64,000 nucleotides of DNA, taken from NCBI RefSeq assembly GCF_964036645.1, contig NZ_OZ038525.1, positions 2,192,501 to 2,256,500 of the forward strand, in the 5' to 3' direction. The position numbers and the translations under genes were made by a program. Shown here piece by piece: positions 20,626 through 28,873 of the stretch. Position 1 is the stretch's first letter, and every line of letters starts with the position of its first letter. The notes below the pieces were generated by a model. That model did no database searches. It was not told where the DNA came from and worked only from the letters and a program-made list of their open reading frames with translations. The DNA is from Tenacibaculum sp. 190524A02b (GTDB taxonomy: Bacteria; Bacteroidota; Bacteroidia; Flavobacteriales; Flavobacteriaceae).

Positions 20626-21261
20626 TTATACAATATTTATTTTCTTTCCTAAAAATTTAGGCTGTACTCCAACTAGAATATCTACAAACAGCTTAACCCT
20701 TGCTAAATATTCTCTTAATTGAACTTTCAAACCATATCTTCCTGATACATCTCTAGCATTAAAACCTACTGCATTTATAGTAAAGTGTTTTGCTAAATAT
20801 AATGCTCTTTCATTATGAAATCTCTGAGATATAATTGTTATTGATTCTTGTCCAAAAACTTTAGAAGCTCTTACTACTGAATCTAAGGTTCTAAAACCTG
20901 CATAGTCTAAAAATATCTTATCCTCAGGAACTCCCTTACTAATTAGATCTTCTTTAAAACTAGTAGGCTCATCATAACTTTTTGTACCGTTATCACCACT
21001 CACCAAAATAAACTCTATTTTTCCAGATTTAAATAACGACGCAGCAGCTTCTACTCTATACTTATAATATAAATTTATCCTTCCATCAATTAAATACTTG
21101 CTGGTACCTAATACTAAACCTACTTTATTTTTAGGAATACGGTTTGTATCTGAAAACACCTTTTCTTTAGCATTTTTTTGCACTAAATAATTACTTACAT
21201 AAATACTTAGAAAAACACTTATAACAAACAGTAATACTATTTTAAAACCTTTCCTTTTCAA
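20626..21261 (-). CDS. SanA/YdcF-like DUF218 envelope protein
   Basis: A 211-residue protein with one N-terminal membrane segment (residues 8-25), then a DUF218 domain: NKVGLVLGTSKYL, YYKYRVEAAASLFKSG, LVSGDNGTKSYDEPTSFKED, and SQRFHNERALYLAKH. In E. coli the relatives SanA, YdcF and ElyC affect envelope permeability, including vancomycin exclusion. The mechanism is not clear. The gene is 15 bases downstream of yaaA on the same strand. Confidence 0.85.
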   Translation of the reverse strand: MKRKGFKIVLLFVISVFLSIYVSNYLVQKNAKEKVFSDTNRIPKNKVGLVLGTSKYLIDGRINLYYKYRVEAAASLFKSGKIEFILVSGDNGTKSYDEPTSFKEDLISKGVPEDKIFLDYAGFRTLDSVVRASKVFGQESITIISQRFHNERALYLAKHFTINAVGFNARDVSGRYGLKVQLREYLARVKLFVDILVGVQPKFLGKKINIV

Positions 21262-21276
21262 CGCTTCTTATAGCTC

Positions 21277-22035
21277 TTACCTAGTGAATACTAACTCTGT
21301 TTCAGAAGACATACTTTCAGCAAATCCATACCCTTCTACATTAAAGCCTTTAAGTTCTTCTAAACTTTTCACATTATTATCTATAATATACCTAACCATT
21401 AATCCTCTTGCCTTTTTGGCATAGGTCATAATTGTTTTATACTGTCCATTTTTTAAATCCTTAAAAACTGGAGTAATCATTGATACTTTTAACGCTTTTT
21501 TAGGAACAGCTTTAAAATATTCTGAACTTGCTAAATTGATTAACAACTCTCCTTCTTCTAACTCTTCATTTAAAGATTCTGCCAATGTAGTATCCCAAAA
21601 CTTATACAAATTATCTGCTCTTCCTACCTTTAGCTTTGTTCCCATCTCTAAACGGTAAGGCTGCATTAAATCTAATGGTTTTAATAAACCATATAATCCA
21701 GAAAGGATTCGTAATGTATCTTGTAAAACTGGTAGTTTTTCTTCCGGTAAAGACGTTACATCCAACCCTCTGAACACCTCACCTGTAAACGCATAAACAG
21801 CTTGTTTAGCATTACTTGGTGTAAAAGGAGGTTGCCACTCTTGATTTCTATCATAATTTAATGCTGCTAAATCATCAGATATTTTCATTAAATCAGAGAG
21901 CTTCTTTTTAGAAAGTGTTTTTAATTTTTTATTCAATTTTTCTGATTGCTCTAAAAACCTAGGTTGTGTATGTAAACTAGTATTGGCTTTATTTTCAAAA
22001 TCTAACGACTTTGCTGGAGATATAATTATTTTCAT
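21277..22035 (-). CDS. yaaA: Peroxide stress protein YaaA
   Basis: A 252-residue DUF328/UPF0246 protein. Family motifs are MKIIISPAKSLDFE, NAKQAVYAFTGEVFRGLD, LSGLYGLLKPLDLMQPYRLEMGT (20-odd residues near 110) and LASSEYFKAV. In E. coli, YaaA lowers free iron and protects from hydrogen peroxide and binds DNA. Length is normal. It probably shares a transcript with the SanA-like gene. Confidence 0.93.
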   Translation of the reverse strand: MKIIISPAKSLDFENKANTSLHTQPRFLEQSEKLNKKLKTLSKKKLSDLMKISDDLAALNYDRNQEWQPPFTPSNAKQAVYAFTGEVFRGLDVTSLPEEKLPVLQDTLRILSGLYGLLKPLDLMQPYRLEMGTKLKVGRADNLYKFWDTTLAESLNEELEEGELLINLASSEYFKAVPKKALKVSMITPVFKDLKNGQYKTIMTYAKKARGLMVRYIIDNNVKSLEELKGFNVEGYGFAESMSSETELVFTR

Positions 22036-22147
22036 TTCTTAAAAATCATTTTTGAATTTCAAAGGTAAATGTATATACAATATACCTTTCTATATTTTCT
22101 TATAAAAAAGTAATAGTTCTATTACTAATACCTATTAAACATTATTT

Positions 22148-22930
22148 TTAAACTGTTACACATAACCCATCGTAGGCTATTGCAACGTTATCTGGCAACT
22201 CTTTTTCAACTTCTTCATGAAAACCAAGCAATTCACTTATATGCGTTAAGTATGCCTGCTTTGGCTTTAACTCTTCAATAAATTTCAAAGCTTCTTCAAT
22301 ATTAAAGTGCGTAGCATGTGGTTCTTTACGTAAACCTGTTACAATTAATACCTCTACCCCATCTAATTTTTGCTTTTCTTCTTCTGAAATTGTTTTAATA
22401 TCTGTTAAGTAAGCAATATTACCAAATCGATATCCTAAAATAGGTAACTTTCCATGCATTACTTCAACAGGTATAACTTCAACTCCATTTAGAAGAAGTT
22501 TCTTTGACTTGTCAACCAAGTTTACATTTACCGTAGGTGCGCTAGGATACTTGTTTTCTGTTACAAAAACATATTCAAACCTTTTCTTTAATGCCTGTAA
22601 AACACGTTCTCCAACATAAATAGGAACACTTCCCATAAAAAAACTAAAAGGTCTGATGTCATCAAAACCTGCTATATGATCTGAATGCTCATGAGTAAAT
22701 AATATACCATTTATTGACGTCACGTTTTCACGAATCATTTGTTGACGAAAATCTGGGCCAGTATCTATAACATAATTCACATCATCCCAAGAAATCATAA
22801 TAGACGAACGTAATCTCTTATCTCGAAAGTCTTTTGAAAATGCTACCGGATGCTTACTGCCAATCATAGGAACTCCTGTAGAGGTTCCCGTACCCAAAAA
22901 AGTTATTTTAAGTTGCTTTTTTTTATTCAT
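22148..22930 (-). CDS. PhnP-like metallo-beta-lactamase fold phosphodiesterase
   Basis: A 260-residue MBL hydrolase. It starts KITFLGTGTSTGVPMIG, then has the zinc motif THEHSDHIAGFDD and later ligands in YLTDIKT and LTHISELLGFH. The layout fits the PhnP / tRNase Z-like branch that cleaves cyclic or linear phosphodiesters, but no phosphonate genes are near. The substrate is unknown. It is divergent from the gene at 23012. Confidence 0.87.
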   Translation of the reverse strand: MNKKKQLKITFLGTGTSTGVPMIGSKHPVAFSKDFRDKRLRSSIMISWDDVNYVIDTGPDFRQQMIRENVTSINGILFTHEHSDHIAGFDDIRPFSFFMGSVPIYVGERVLQALKKRFEYVFVTENKYPSAPTVNVNLVDKSKKLLLNGVEVIPVEVMHGKLPILGYRFGNIAYLTDIKTISEEEKQKLDGVEVLIVTGLRKEPHATHFNIEEALKFIEELKPKQAYLTHISELLGFHEEVEKELPDNVAIAYDGLCVTV

Positions 22931-22955
22931 GTATTACACAAAAATACAATAATAA

Positions 22956-22987
22956 TTGACTAATAATTCCTATTTTCAGTACATTTG
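22956..22987 (+). promoter_or_regulatory. Bacteroidota-type promoter
   Basis: TTG (22956-22958), a 21-base spacer and TACATTTG (22980-22987). It lies 24 bases before the ATG at 23012. This also argues that the in-frame alternative start at 22985 is not used, since it falls inside the -7 element. Confidence 0.6.
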
Positions 22988-23011
22988 TCGGACGTAATAA
23001 AAAAGAATAAA

Positions 23012-24454
23012 ATGGCAATCACTTTAAAAGGAGATCAAAAAATAGAATCGGTACCAGCTACTAAAAGTAAAGCCCTAAAGATTAATCTTAATAGACATAT
23101 CTATGGTACTTTTGCTGAAATAGGTGCTGGACAAGAAACTGTTAGAAACTTTTTTAGAGCGGGTGGTGCTTCTGGTACTATTGCCAAAGCCATGAGTGCT
23201 TATGATAAGGATTTTTCTGATGCTATTTATGGAGTTGAGAACGATGGACGTTATGTAACAGAAGCTCGTTTAAAGAAAATGTTAAGACATGAAATGGTTT
23301 TAATTGAAGAACGTCTTGACAGAGAAAAACATCCTGATAAACTTTTTTTTAGCTACGCAAATACGGTAGCAACTATTAATTTTACTAAAAAATTTAAAGG
23401 ACACGGTTGGGTTGGTATTCGTTTTCAACTAGATCCGTTAGAAGATTATAATGAAATTGTATTACACTTACGTTTTAAAGAAACAGATGCTAGGTTACAA
23501 CAAGAAACCTTAGGTATTTTAGGTGTAAACTTAATTTATGGTGCTTTTTATTTAAATGATAATCCTAAAGAGCTTTTAAAGTCTTTTTATGACAATATAG
23601 ATAAAGACCGTCTAGAAATTGACATGATTAATTTCTCTGGGCCTCGATTTATGTATGTTGATAATCGTTTAATGAGTTTACAATTGGTTAAAAATGGTAT
23701 GACCAATGCTGTAATGTTTGGCCCAGATGGAAATAACTTATTACCAGCTCAGGTATTATACAAACGTAATATTTTAACACTTCGTGGTAGCTTTAGGCCT
23801 GTTACCAAAGTTAATATGGATATGTTTGAACGCTCTAAAGAACTGTTCTTAGCCGAAAAGAAAGTTAATCCAGAAAGAACGCAAATCATATTTGAAATTA
23901 CGTTAAGTAACCTTAAATCTGAAGGAAAAATTAATGAGCGTGATTTCTTAGACAGAGCCGAACTATTATGTTCTTTAGGTCAAAATGTAATGATTACAGA
24001 TTACCAAGAGTATTTTAGGTTAGTTGAATACTTTAGTGAATTTACTAAGGAGCGTATGGCACTGGCTATGGGTGTAAATAACCTAATTCAAATTTTTGAC
24101 GAAAAGTATTATCGTGATTTAAGTGGTGGTATTTTAGAGGCCTTTGGTAAACTTTTCCACCGTGATTTAAAAGTTTATATGTATCCGTATAAGGAAGAAG
24201 ATTCTGGAGAGTATATTACAAGTAAAAACTTAAAAGTGCATCCTAGAGTTAAAGAACTATATAAATTCTTTAAAATGAATGGTAAAATTGTAGATATTGA
24301 AGGGTTTGACCCAGAAATACTTGAAATTTTTTCAAGAAAAGTATTACAGATGGTGAAAGATGGAGAAGAAGGCTGGGAAGAAATGTTACCTAAAGGAATT
24401 TCTGAAAATATTAAACAAAAAAGATTATTCGGTTATACTCGAAAAAGAGTATAA
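23012..24454 (+). CDS. Large conserved soluble protein of unknown function
   Basis: A 480-residue protein with no signal peptide or membrane segment. It begins MAITLKGDQKIESVPATKSK and continues with the conserved-looking stretch HIYGTFAEIGAGQETVRNFF. The sequence is rich in charged residues and looks like a cytosolic enzyme. I recall similar proteins in many Bacteroidota, often with names such as adenylyltransferase or receptor that the sequence does not support: no HxGH nucleotidyltransferase motif and no barrel strands are visible. It has its own promoter and a perfect hairpin terminator. Confidence 0.8.
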   Translation: MAITLKGDQKIESVPATKSKALKINLNRHIYGTFAEIGAGQETVRNFFRAGGASGTIAKAMSAYDKDFSDAIYGVENDGRYVTEARLKKMLRHEMVLIEERLDREKHPDKLFFSYANTVATINFTKKFKGHGWVGIRFQLDPLEDYNEIVLHLRFKETDARLQQETLGILGVNLIYGAFYLNDNPKELLKSFYDNIDKDRLEIDMINFSGPRFMYVDNRLMSLQLVKNGMTNAVMFGPDGNNLLPAQVLYKRNILTLRGSFRPVTKVNMDMFERSKELFLAEKKVNPERTQIIFEITLSNLKSEGKINERDFLDRAELLCSLGQNVMITDYQEYFRLVEYFSEFTKERMALAMGVNNLIQIFDEKYYRDLSGGILEAFGKLFHRDLKVYMYPYKEEDSGEYITSKNLKVHPRVKELYKFFKMNGKIVDIEGFDPEILEIFSRKVLQMVKDGEEGWEEMLPKGISENIKQKRLFGYTRKRV

Positions 24455-24487
24455 TTACAAATAGAATATCTTACACTATATTTTAAT

Positions 24488-24526
24488 AAATGTCTCGATT
24501 AATATTAATCGAGACATTTATTTTTT
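24488..24526 (+). terminator. Terminator after the conserved unknown gene
   Basis: A perfect 32-base palindrome (arms 24488-24503 and 24504-24519, core TGTCTCGATTAAT) followed by a long T run. Confidence 0.88.
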
Positions 24527-24582
24527 TATTCCATTAAACCTTTTTTTAACTTTATAGTCTAACAACTAAATTTGATTATTAG

Positions 24583-25131
24583 TTGACCAACGAAATCGCA
24601 TTTATAAATCAATTAAAAAACGCTTCTACCAAAGAAATTGCGTTTAAAGATTTAGTGTCGCAATATAAAGAGCGACTCTATTGGCATATTCGTAAAATAG
24701 TTTTTGCCCATGAAGATGCGGACGATGTTCTTCAAAATACATTCATCAAAATTTTTAGAAACATTGATAACTTTAAAGGAGACAGTAAACTGTACTCTTG
24801 GATGTACAGAATTGCTACCAATGAAGCCATTACTTTTATTAATAAAAAAGCCAAAGAAAAAAACATTGATATTTCTGAATATCAACAACAATTAATTTCT
24901 AGTTTAGATAGTGATTATTGGTTTAATGGTGATGAAATACAGTTAATTTTACAAAAAGCAATTGCTACTTTACCCCAAAAGCAACAATTAGTTTTTAATA
25001 TGAAGTATTTTGATAATATGAAGTATAATGATATTGCAGAAGTTTTAGAAGTAAGTATAGGCAGCCTAAAAGCTTCTTATCATCATGCTGTAAAAAAAAT
25101 TGAAACCTATATAAAAAGTAACACTAATTAA
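24583..25131 (+). CDS. ECF-type RNA polymerase sigma factor
   Basis: A 182-residue extracytoplasmic-function sigma factor starting at TTG (24583). Region 2 spans about residues 22-90 (YWHIRKIVFAHEDADDVLQNTFIKIFRNIDNF, SWMYRIATNEAITFI). Region 4 spans about 125-178 (LPQKQQLVFNMKYFDNMKYNDIAEVLEVSIGSLKASYHHAVKKI). It is followed by a one-helix membrane protein and an exported Spy/CpxP-like protein, a common Bacteroidota envelope-stress cassette. Confidence 0.92.
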   Translation: MTNEIAFINQLKNASTKEIAFKDLVSQYKERLYWHIRKIVFAHEDADDVLQNTFIKIFRNIDNFKGDSKLYSWMYRIATNEAITFINKKAKEKNIDISEYQQQLISSLDSDYWFNGDEIQLILQKAIATLPQKQQLVFNMKYFDNMKYNDIAEVLEVSIGSLKASYHHAVKKIETYIKSNTN

Positions 25132-25164
25132 ACCTTTTAGGTTTATACAAGTCAAACAGTTAAC

Positions 25165-25698
25165 ATGGACAAGGATATAGAAAATAGTATAGAGTTTCTC
25201 AATAACAAGACCAAAGGTAAACATGGTTTTGACTTACCTGAAAATTATTTAGATGATTTTGAGCAAGAAATGACGCTTACAGCTTTAGGTGCTCACAAAA
25301 CAAATCCTTATACCACGCCTAAAGCATATTTTGAAACAATTGATGATACAATTTTAGAAAAGGTAAAAAACAACAAAACAAAAGTTGTTTCTATAAAAAG
25401 AAACGTATATAAACTATTAAGCAGTATGGCTGCTGCCTCTATTCTTTTATTTGTTGCTATTACATATTTTAATAATAGTGATGAGATTATTAATTTTGAC
25501 ACCATTACAACTGCTGATATGGAATCTTGGTATGAAAATGGATATATTGACGCAGGCAATGATTTAGATTTAGCCATTAACTTTGACGATTTAAAGTTTG
25601 ATGAAGAAACCTTAACAACTATTAATACTGATAATGAACAGTTAGAAGATTATTTACATACCATTGATGGAGAAGTACTCTTCAATGAAATACAATAA
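25165..25698 (+). CDS. Probable anti-sigma factor (single-pass membrane protein)
   Basis: A 177-residue protein with a soluble N-terminal part of about 75 residues, one membrane helix (about 79-96, SSMAAASILLFVAITYF) and an acidic outer domain. It lies 33 bases after the sigma factor. Position and topology fit an anti-sigma factor, but the classical zinc-binding HxxxCxxC motif of ZAS proteins is missing. The role is inference from context. Confidence 0.65.
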   Translation: MDKDIENSIEFLNNKTKGKHGFDLPENYLDDFEQEMTLTALGAHKTNPYTTPKAYFETIDDTILEKVKNNKTKVVSIKRNVYKLLSSMAAASILLFVAITYFNNSDEIINFDTITTADMESWYENGYIDAGNDLDLAINFDDLKFDEETLTTINTDNEQLEDYLHTIDGEVLFNEIQ

Positions 25699-25702
25699 AC
25701 AA

Positions 25703-26167
25703 ATGAAAAAGCATATACTACTCATACTTTCTTTTTTATTTCTAGGTCTAGCATTACAAGCCCAGAAAGGAAGAAGAGATTATAAAAAAATAAGAGCTTA
25801 TAAAATGGCTTTTATATCGGAAAAGTTAGATTTAACTGAGGAAGAAGCACAAAAGTTTTGGCCTATATATAACGATTATAATAAAAAAATATCTGAGCTT
25901 TATAGAAGTGAGCGTTTAAATGTTAAAAAGCGTATTTTTAAAAAAGGCGGTATTGAAAAACTGTCTGAAGAAGAAGCTAAAACTATTTTAGAGGAAATTA
26001 AATCTATTCAACAGCAAAAAGCTGCTATAAAAACTAAATTACTTGATAAAGTATCCACATTTTTATCGTACAAAAAAACCCTAATCTTAGAAATCGCTGA
26101 ACACGAATTCAATAAAAAGTTAATCAGAAAAATACGAGGTAAACGAAAGTTTAAGAAAGAAAAATAA
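25703..26167 (+). CDS. Exported Spy/CpxP-like stress sensor protein
   Basis: A 154-residue protein with a signal peptide (about residues 1-20, MKKHILLILSFLFLGLALQA). A highly charged helical domain follows (KMAFISEKLDLTEEEAQKFWPIYNDYNKKI), the LTxxQ-like helical-hairpin pattern of Spy/CpxP periplasmic chaperones. ATG 25703 is chosen because it places the signal peptide right at the start; ATG 25685 overlaps the previous gene. As third gene of the ECF cassette it probably feeds back on sigma activity. Confidence 0.78.
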   Translation: MKKHILLILSFLFLGLALQAQKGRRDYKKIRAYKMAFISEKLDLTEEEAQKFWPIYNDYNKKISELYRSERLNVKKRIFKKGGIEKLSEEEAKTILEEIKSIQQQKAAIKTKLLDKVSTFLSYKKTLILEIAEHEFNKKLIRKIRGKRKFKKEK

Positions 26168-26174
26168 GGTTTAT

Positions 26175-26759
26175 TTATACTGTTATTATTTCTACAACAC
26201 GATTATAATTCTCTAAAGGCACCATAGATTCTGAACTAAACCCATAATTAATTTCAATTGCACACCCTTTAGTTTGAGATACTTTTTCTCTTACAACATC
26301 ATTTAACCTTCGTGCTCCTTTAACATCTATAGCAAAGGTATTGTATATTATATTTTCATTTTTCTCCATGGCTATTAGTGTTGATAATATTCTTCTTGTA
26401 CTTCCGTATAAATTCATGTCCCAGTCATATCCAATATCACATTTCTTAAGAATATCCATCACTTTAGATTCATCACATTCAAGTTGTTTTTTTACATAAT
26501 TTCTTACTAAGTTATTTTTTGTGATAAAATCCCAAAAAGATTGTTTTCTGTAAACATCCTTAACTTCATAAAAAGGACTAAGAATAGTAATTTTATTTTT
26601 TATTTTTCTTTGGGTAACAGTTTTTATTAACTCGGTTTCTATTAACTCAACATTAACATCATTACTAATAAAAACCCCACATACTTCTCCTTTTTTAACA
26701 CTAAAACTAGGAAGTAAGCTTTGCCTTATTTTATTATATTCTACTTTTAATACTTGCAT
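26175..26759 (-). CDS. Degenerate ABC-ATPase-like protein
   Basis: A 194-residue soluble protein whose layout follows an ABC ATPase but whose catalytic motifs are gone. FSVKKGEVCGVFISND sits where a Walker A loop (GPNGAGKST) should follow. YGSTRRILSTLIAMEKNENIIYNTFAIDVKGARRLNDVV sits where the signature and Walker B (LLLDEP) would be, but has neither LSGGQ nor the DE pair. It is therefore probably inactive as an ATPase and may be structural or regulatory. No transporter membrane gene is adjacent. The assignment is by pattern only. Confidence 0.5.
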   Translation of the reverse strand: MQVLKVEYNKIRQSLLPSFSVKKGEVCGVFISNDVNVELIETELIKTVTQRKIKNKITILSPFYEVKDVYRKQSFWDFITKNNLVRNYVKKQLECDESKVMDILKKCDIGYDWDMNLYGSTRRILSTLIAMEKNENIIYNTFAIDVKGARRLNDVVREKVSQTKGCAIEINYGFSSESMVPLENYNRVVEIITV

Positions 26760-26839
26760 AGAATTAATATTATTAAAATAACGGAAAGTTTCTATAAACT
26801 AGAAACTCCAAAACACAACACTAATAAAAATAGATTGAT

Positions 26840-27814
26840 TTAAGGTATAAACACCTCTAACAATTCAGCACCTGCCTCTGTACTTATTTGAACCTCTTTA
26901 ATACAAGCAGGAATTAAAATGGTTTCTCCCATAGTTACTTCTTCTTGCTGGTTTTTATAAGTAAAAGTAGCAGTTCCTTTTACACACATATAAATTACAA
27001 AACTATCTTTGGCTGCATGGTTTACGGTAACGCTTCCTGTTACAGGTAAAACATTTGTGGTAAAATACTGACAAGAAACTATCTCCGAAGCTGTATTCTG
27101 CGTTTTAGTGTAAGCTGTTCTATAGCTATCTTGCGCTTTATAATCTATCGCATCAATTGCTTCTTCTGTATGCAATTCTCTATAATTCCCTTCCTTATCT
27201 TGTCTGTCCCAATCATAAACTCTGTAGGTTATATCAGAAGTTTGTTGAATTTCTGCTAGTAATACACCAGCTCCAATAGCATGCACGCGTCCAGTAGGAA
27301 TAAGATACACATCTCCACTAGATACCTCATCTACATTCAGTATCTCTAGTAACTTTTTATCTTCTAAGTATTTTAAGTAGGTTTCTTTATCTGAATCTTT
27401 TTTAAAACCAACAATTAAGTTTGCTTTTTCATCCGCTTGCATTACATACCACATTTCCGTTTTCCCAAAAGAATTATGTCTCTTTTTAGCCAACTCATCA
27501 TGCGGATGCAACTGTATACTCAATGCCTCTTTTGCATCTATATATTTAATTAATAAAGGAAATTTTTCTTTAAACTCCTCGTACACTTTCTTCCCTAAAA
27601 AATCTTCCTTGTATAAAGTAATCAGTTCTTTTAAATCTTTTCCTTTTAAAGCGCCATTTACAACTACAGAAGTATCCCCTTCTACATCAGAAATCTCCCA
27701 GCTTTCACCTACATTCGTATCCTGAGTATTTTTGTGTAGTACTGTTTTTAATTTTTCTCCTCCCCATATTTTTTGTTTTAATATAGGCTCAAATTTTAAT
27801 AACTGATCTATCAT
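26840..27814 (-). CDS. manA: Class I mannose-6-phosphate isomerase
   Basis: A 324-residue zinc enzyme that interconverts mannose 6-phosphate and fructose 6-phosphate. Key motifs are KIWGG, IKYIDAKEALSIQLHPHDE (zinc QxH and Glu), FGKTEMWYVM, the GRVHAIGAGVLLAEIQQTSD zinc His region, and YRVYDWDR. The start is taken at ATG 27814 (MIDQLLKFEPI), 10 bases after queD; a frame from 27835 would overlap queD by 11 bases and is less likely. Confidence 0.92.
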   Translation of the reverse strand: MIDQLLKFEPILKQKIWGGEKLKTVLHKNTQDTNVGESWEISDVEGDTSVVVNGALKGKDLKELITLYKEDFLGKKVYEEFKEKFPLLIKYIDAKEALSIQLHPHDELAKKRHNSFGKTEMWYVMQADEKANLIVGFKKDSDKETYLKYLEDKKLLEILNVDEVSSGDVYLIPTGRVHAIGAGVLLAEIQQTSDITYRVYDWDRQDKEGNYRELHTEEAIDAIDYKAQDSYRTAYTKTQNTASEIVSCQYFTTNVLPVTGSVTVNHAAKDSFVIYMCVKGTATFTYKNQQEEVTMGETILIPACIKEVQISTEAGAELLEVFIP

Positions 27815-27824
27815 TAAGTTTTGT

Positions 27825-28238
27825 TTATTCTCCACTATAGGATACGTAATTTCTTGGTGTTTCGTATAAAGTAACTTTTAAATCAAATTGTTTCTCTATT
27901 TTCACACGCAATTTATTATAAATAACCACAGCAATATTTTCTGCAGACGGATTCAAGTTTTTAAATTCCGCTACCTCAACATTTAAGTTTTTATGGTCAA
28001 AAGCCTCTTCTATTTCTTCTTTAATTAACTCTTTCAATTTCCCTAAATCGTATACGTAGCCTGTTTCTTTATCAATTTCACCAGTTAATGATACAATTAA
28101 CTCATAATTATGTCCATGATAATTAGGATTGCTACACTTCCCAAAAACCTCTAAGTTTTTTTCTTCAGACCAATTAGGATTGAACAAGCGGTGTGCGGCA
28201 TTAAAATGAGCTTTTCTATGTACAGTAACTTTTGGCAT
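27825..28238 (-). CDS. queD: 6-carboxytetrahydropterin synthase family protein
   Basis: A 137-residue PTPS/QueD family enzyme of the queuosine pathway, which turns dihydroneopterin triphosphate into 6-carboxytetrahydropterin. Zinc ligands are His in AHFNAAHRL and both His in NYHGHNYEL. The catalytic Cys is in FGKCSNPN. Also present are the charge-relay DHKNLN segment and Glu in NPSAENIAVVI. It lies between idi and manA on one strand with short gaps. A biopterin role is possible but less likely in a bacterium. Confidence 0.9.
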   Translation of the reverse strand: MPKVTVHRKAHFNAAHRLFNPNWSEEKNLEVFGKCSNPNYHGHNYELIVSLTGEIDKETGYVYDLGKLKELIKEEIEEAFDHKNLNVEVAEFKNLNPSAENIAVVIYNKLRVKIEKQFDLKVTLYETPRNYVSYSGE

Positions 28239-28244
28239 ATTCTT

Positions 28245-28766
28245 TTAAATAAATTTTGAAATTTTATGATACGATTCTTTAAAGATAATCTTAAACCATT
28301 CCGTATACAAATCTGGTTGTTGCGCTATATCCTCCTTAACAGCTTCTAAAGACATCCATTTGTACGCCTCTACTTCCTCTTTATTTATTACAGGACTATC
28401 ATTAAAACGTCCTACCATCACATGATCCAGTTCGTGCTCTGTTAACCCATTATCAAACGGCGCTTTGTAAATAAAACTAAACACCTCTTCCAATTCGCAA
28501 ACAAATCCCATTTCCTCTTGTAACCTACGTTTACCAGCATCAATATTTGTTTCGCCATCTCTTTGGTGTGAGCAACAAGTATTGGTCCATAATAAAGGCG
28601 AATGGTATTTATGAGCTGCTCTTTGTTGTAATAACAACTCACCTTTATCATTAAACGTAAAAACAGAAAAAGCTCTGTGTAATAATGCTTTTTCATGCGC
28701 TTCTATTTTCTCCATCAATCCTATTGGATTGTCTTGCTCATCTACTAAGATAACTTGTTCTTTCAT
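28245..28766 (-). CDS. idi: Isopentenyl-diphosphate delta-isomerase, type 1
   Basis: A 173-residue Nudix-fold enzyme that interconverts IPP and DMAPP for isoprenoid synthesis. The active-site Cys is in TNTCCSHQRDGE, and the metal and catalytic Glu lie in RLQEEMGFVCELEEV and the LTEHELDHVMVG segment. It is the first gene of the idi-queD-manA run, and its product supplies precursors for the menaquinone tail made by menA elsewhere in the window. Confidence 0.94.
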   Translation of the reverse strand: MKEQVILVDEQDNPIGLMEKIEAHEKALLHRAFSVFTFNDKGELLLQQRAAHKYHSPLLWTNTCCSHQRDGETNIDAGKRRLQEEMGFVCELEEVFSFIYKAPFDNGLTEHELDHVMVGRFNDSPVINKEEVEAYKWMSLEAVKEDIAQQPDLYTEWFKIIFKESYHKISKFI

Positions 28767-28823
28767 GGGTCGAATTTACGAAAAGCAAACTTACAAAATA
28801 CCTAGGAGTTCAACAATTAAACC

Positions 28824-28855
28824 TTTGAACAGTTCCAGTTTAAAATGTATCTTTG
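28824..28855 (+). promoter_or_regulatory. Bacteroidota-type promoter of prfC
   Basis: TTTG (28824-28827), a 20-base spacer and TATCTTTG (28848-28855), an excellent consensus match. It ends 18 bases before the ATG at 28874, implying a very short leader. Confidence 0.75.
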
Positions 28856-28873
28856 CACGTTTAAATTTTATAC

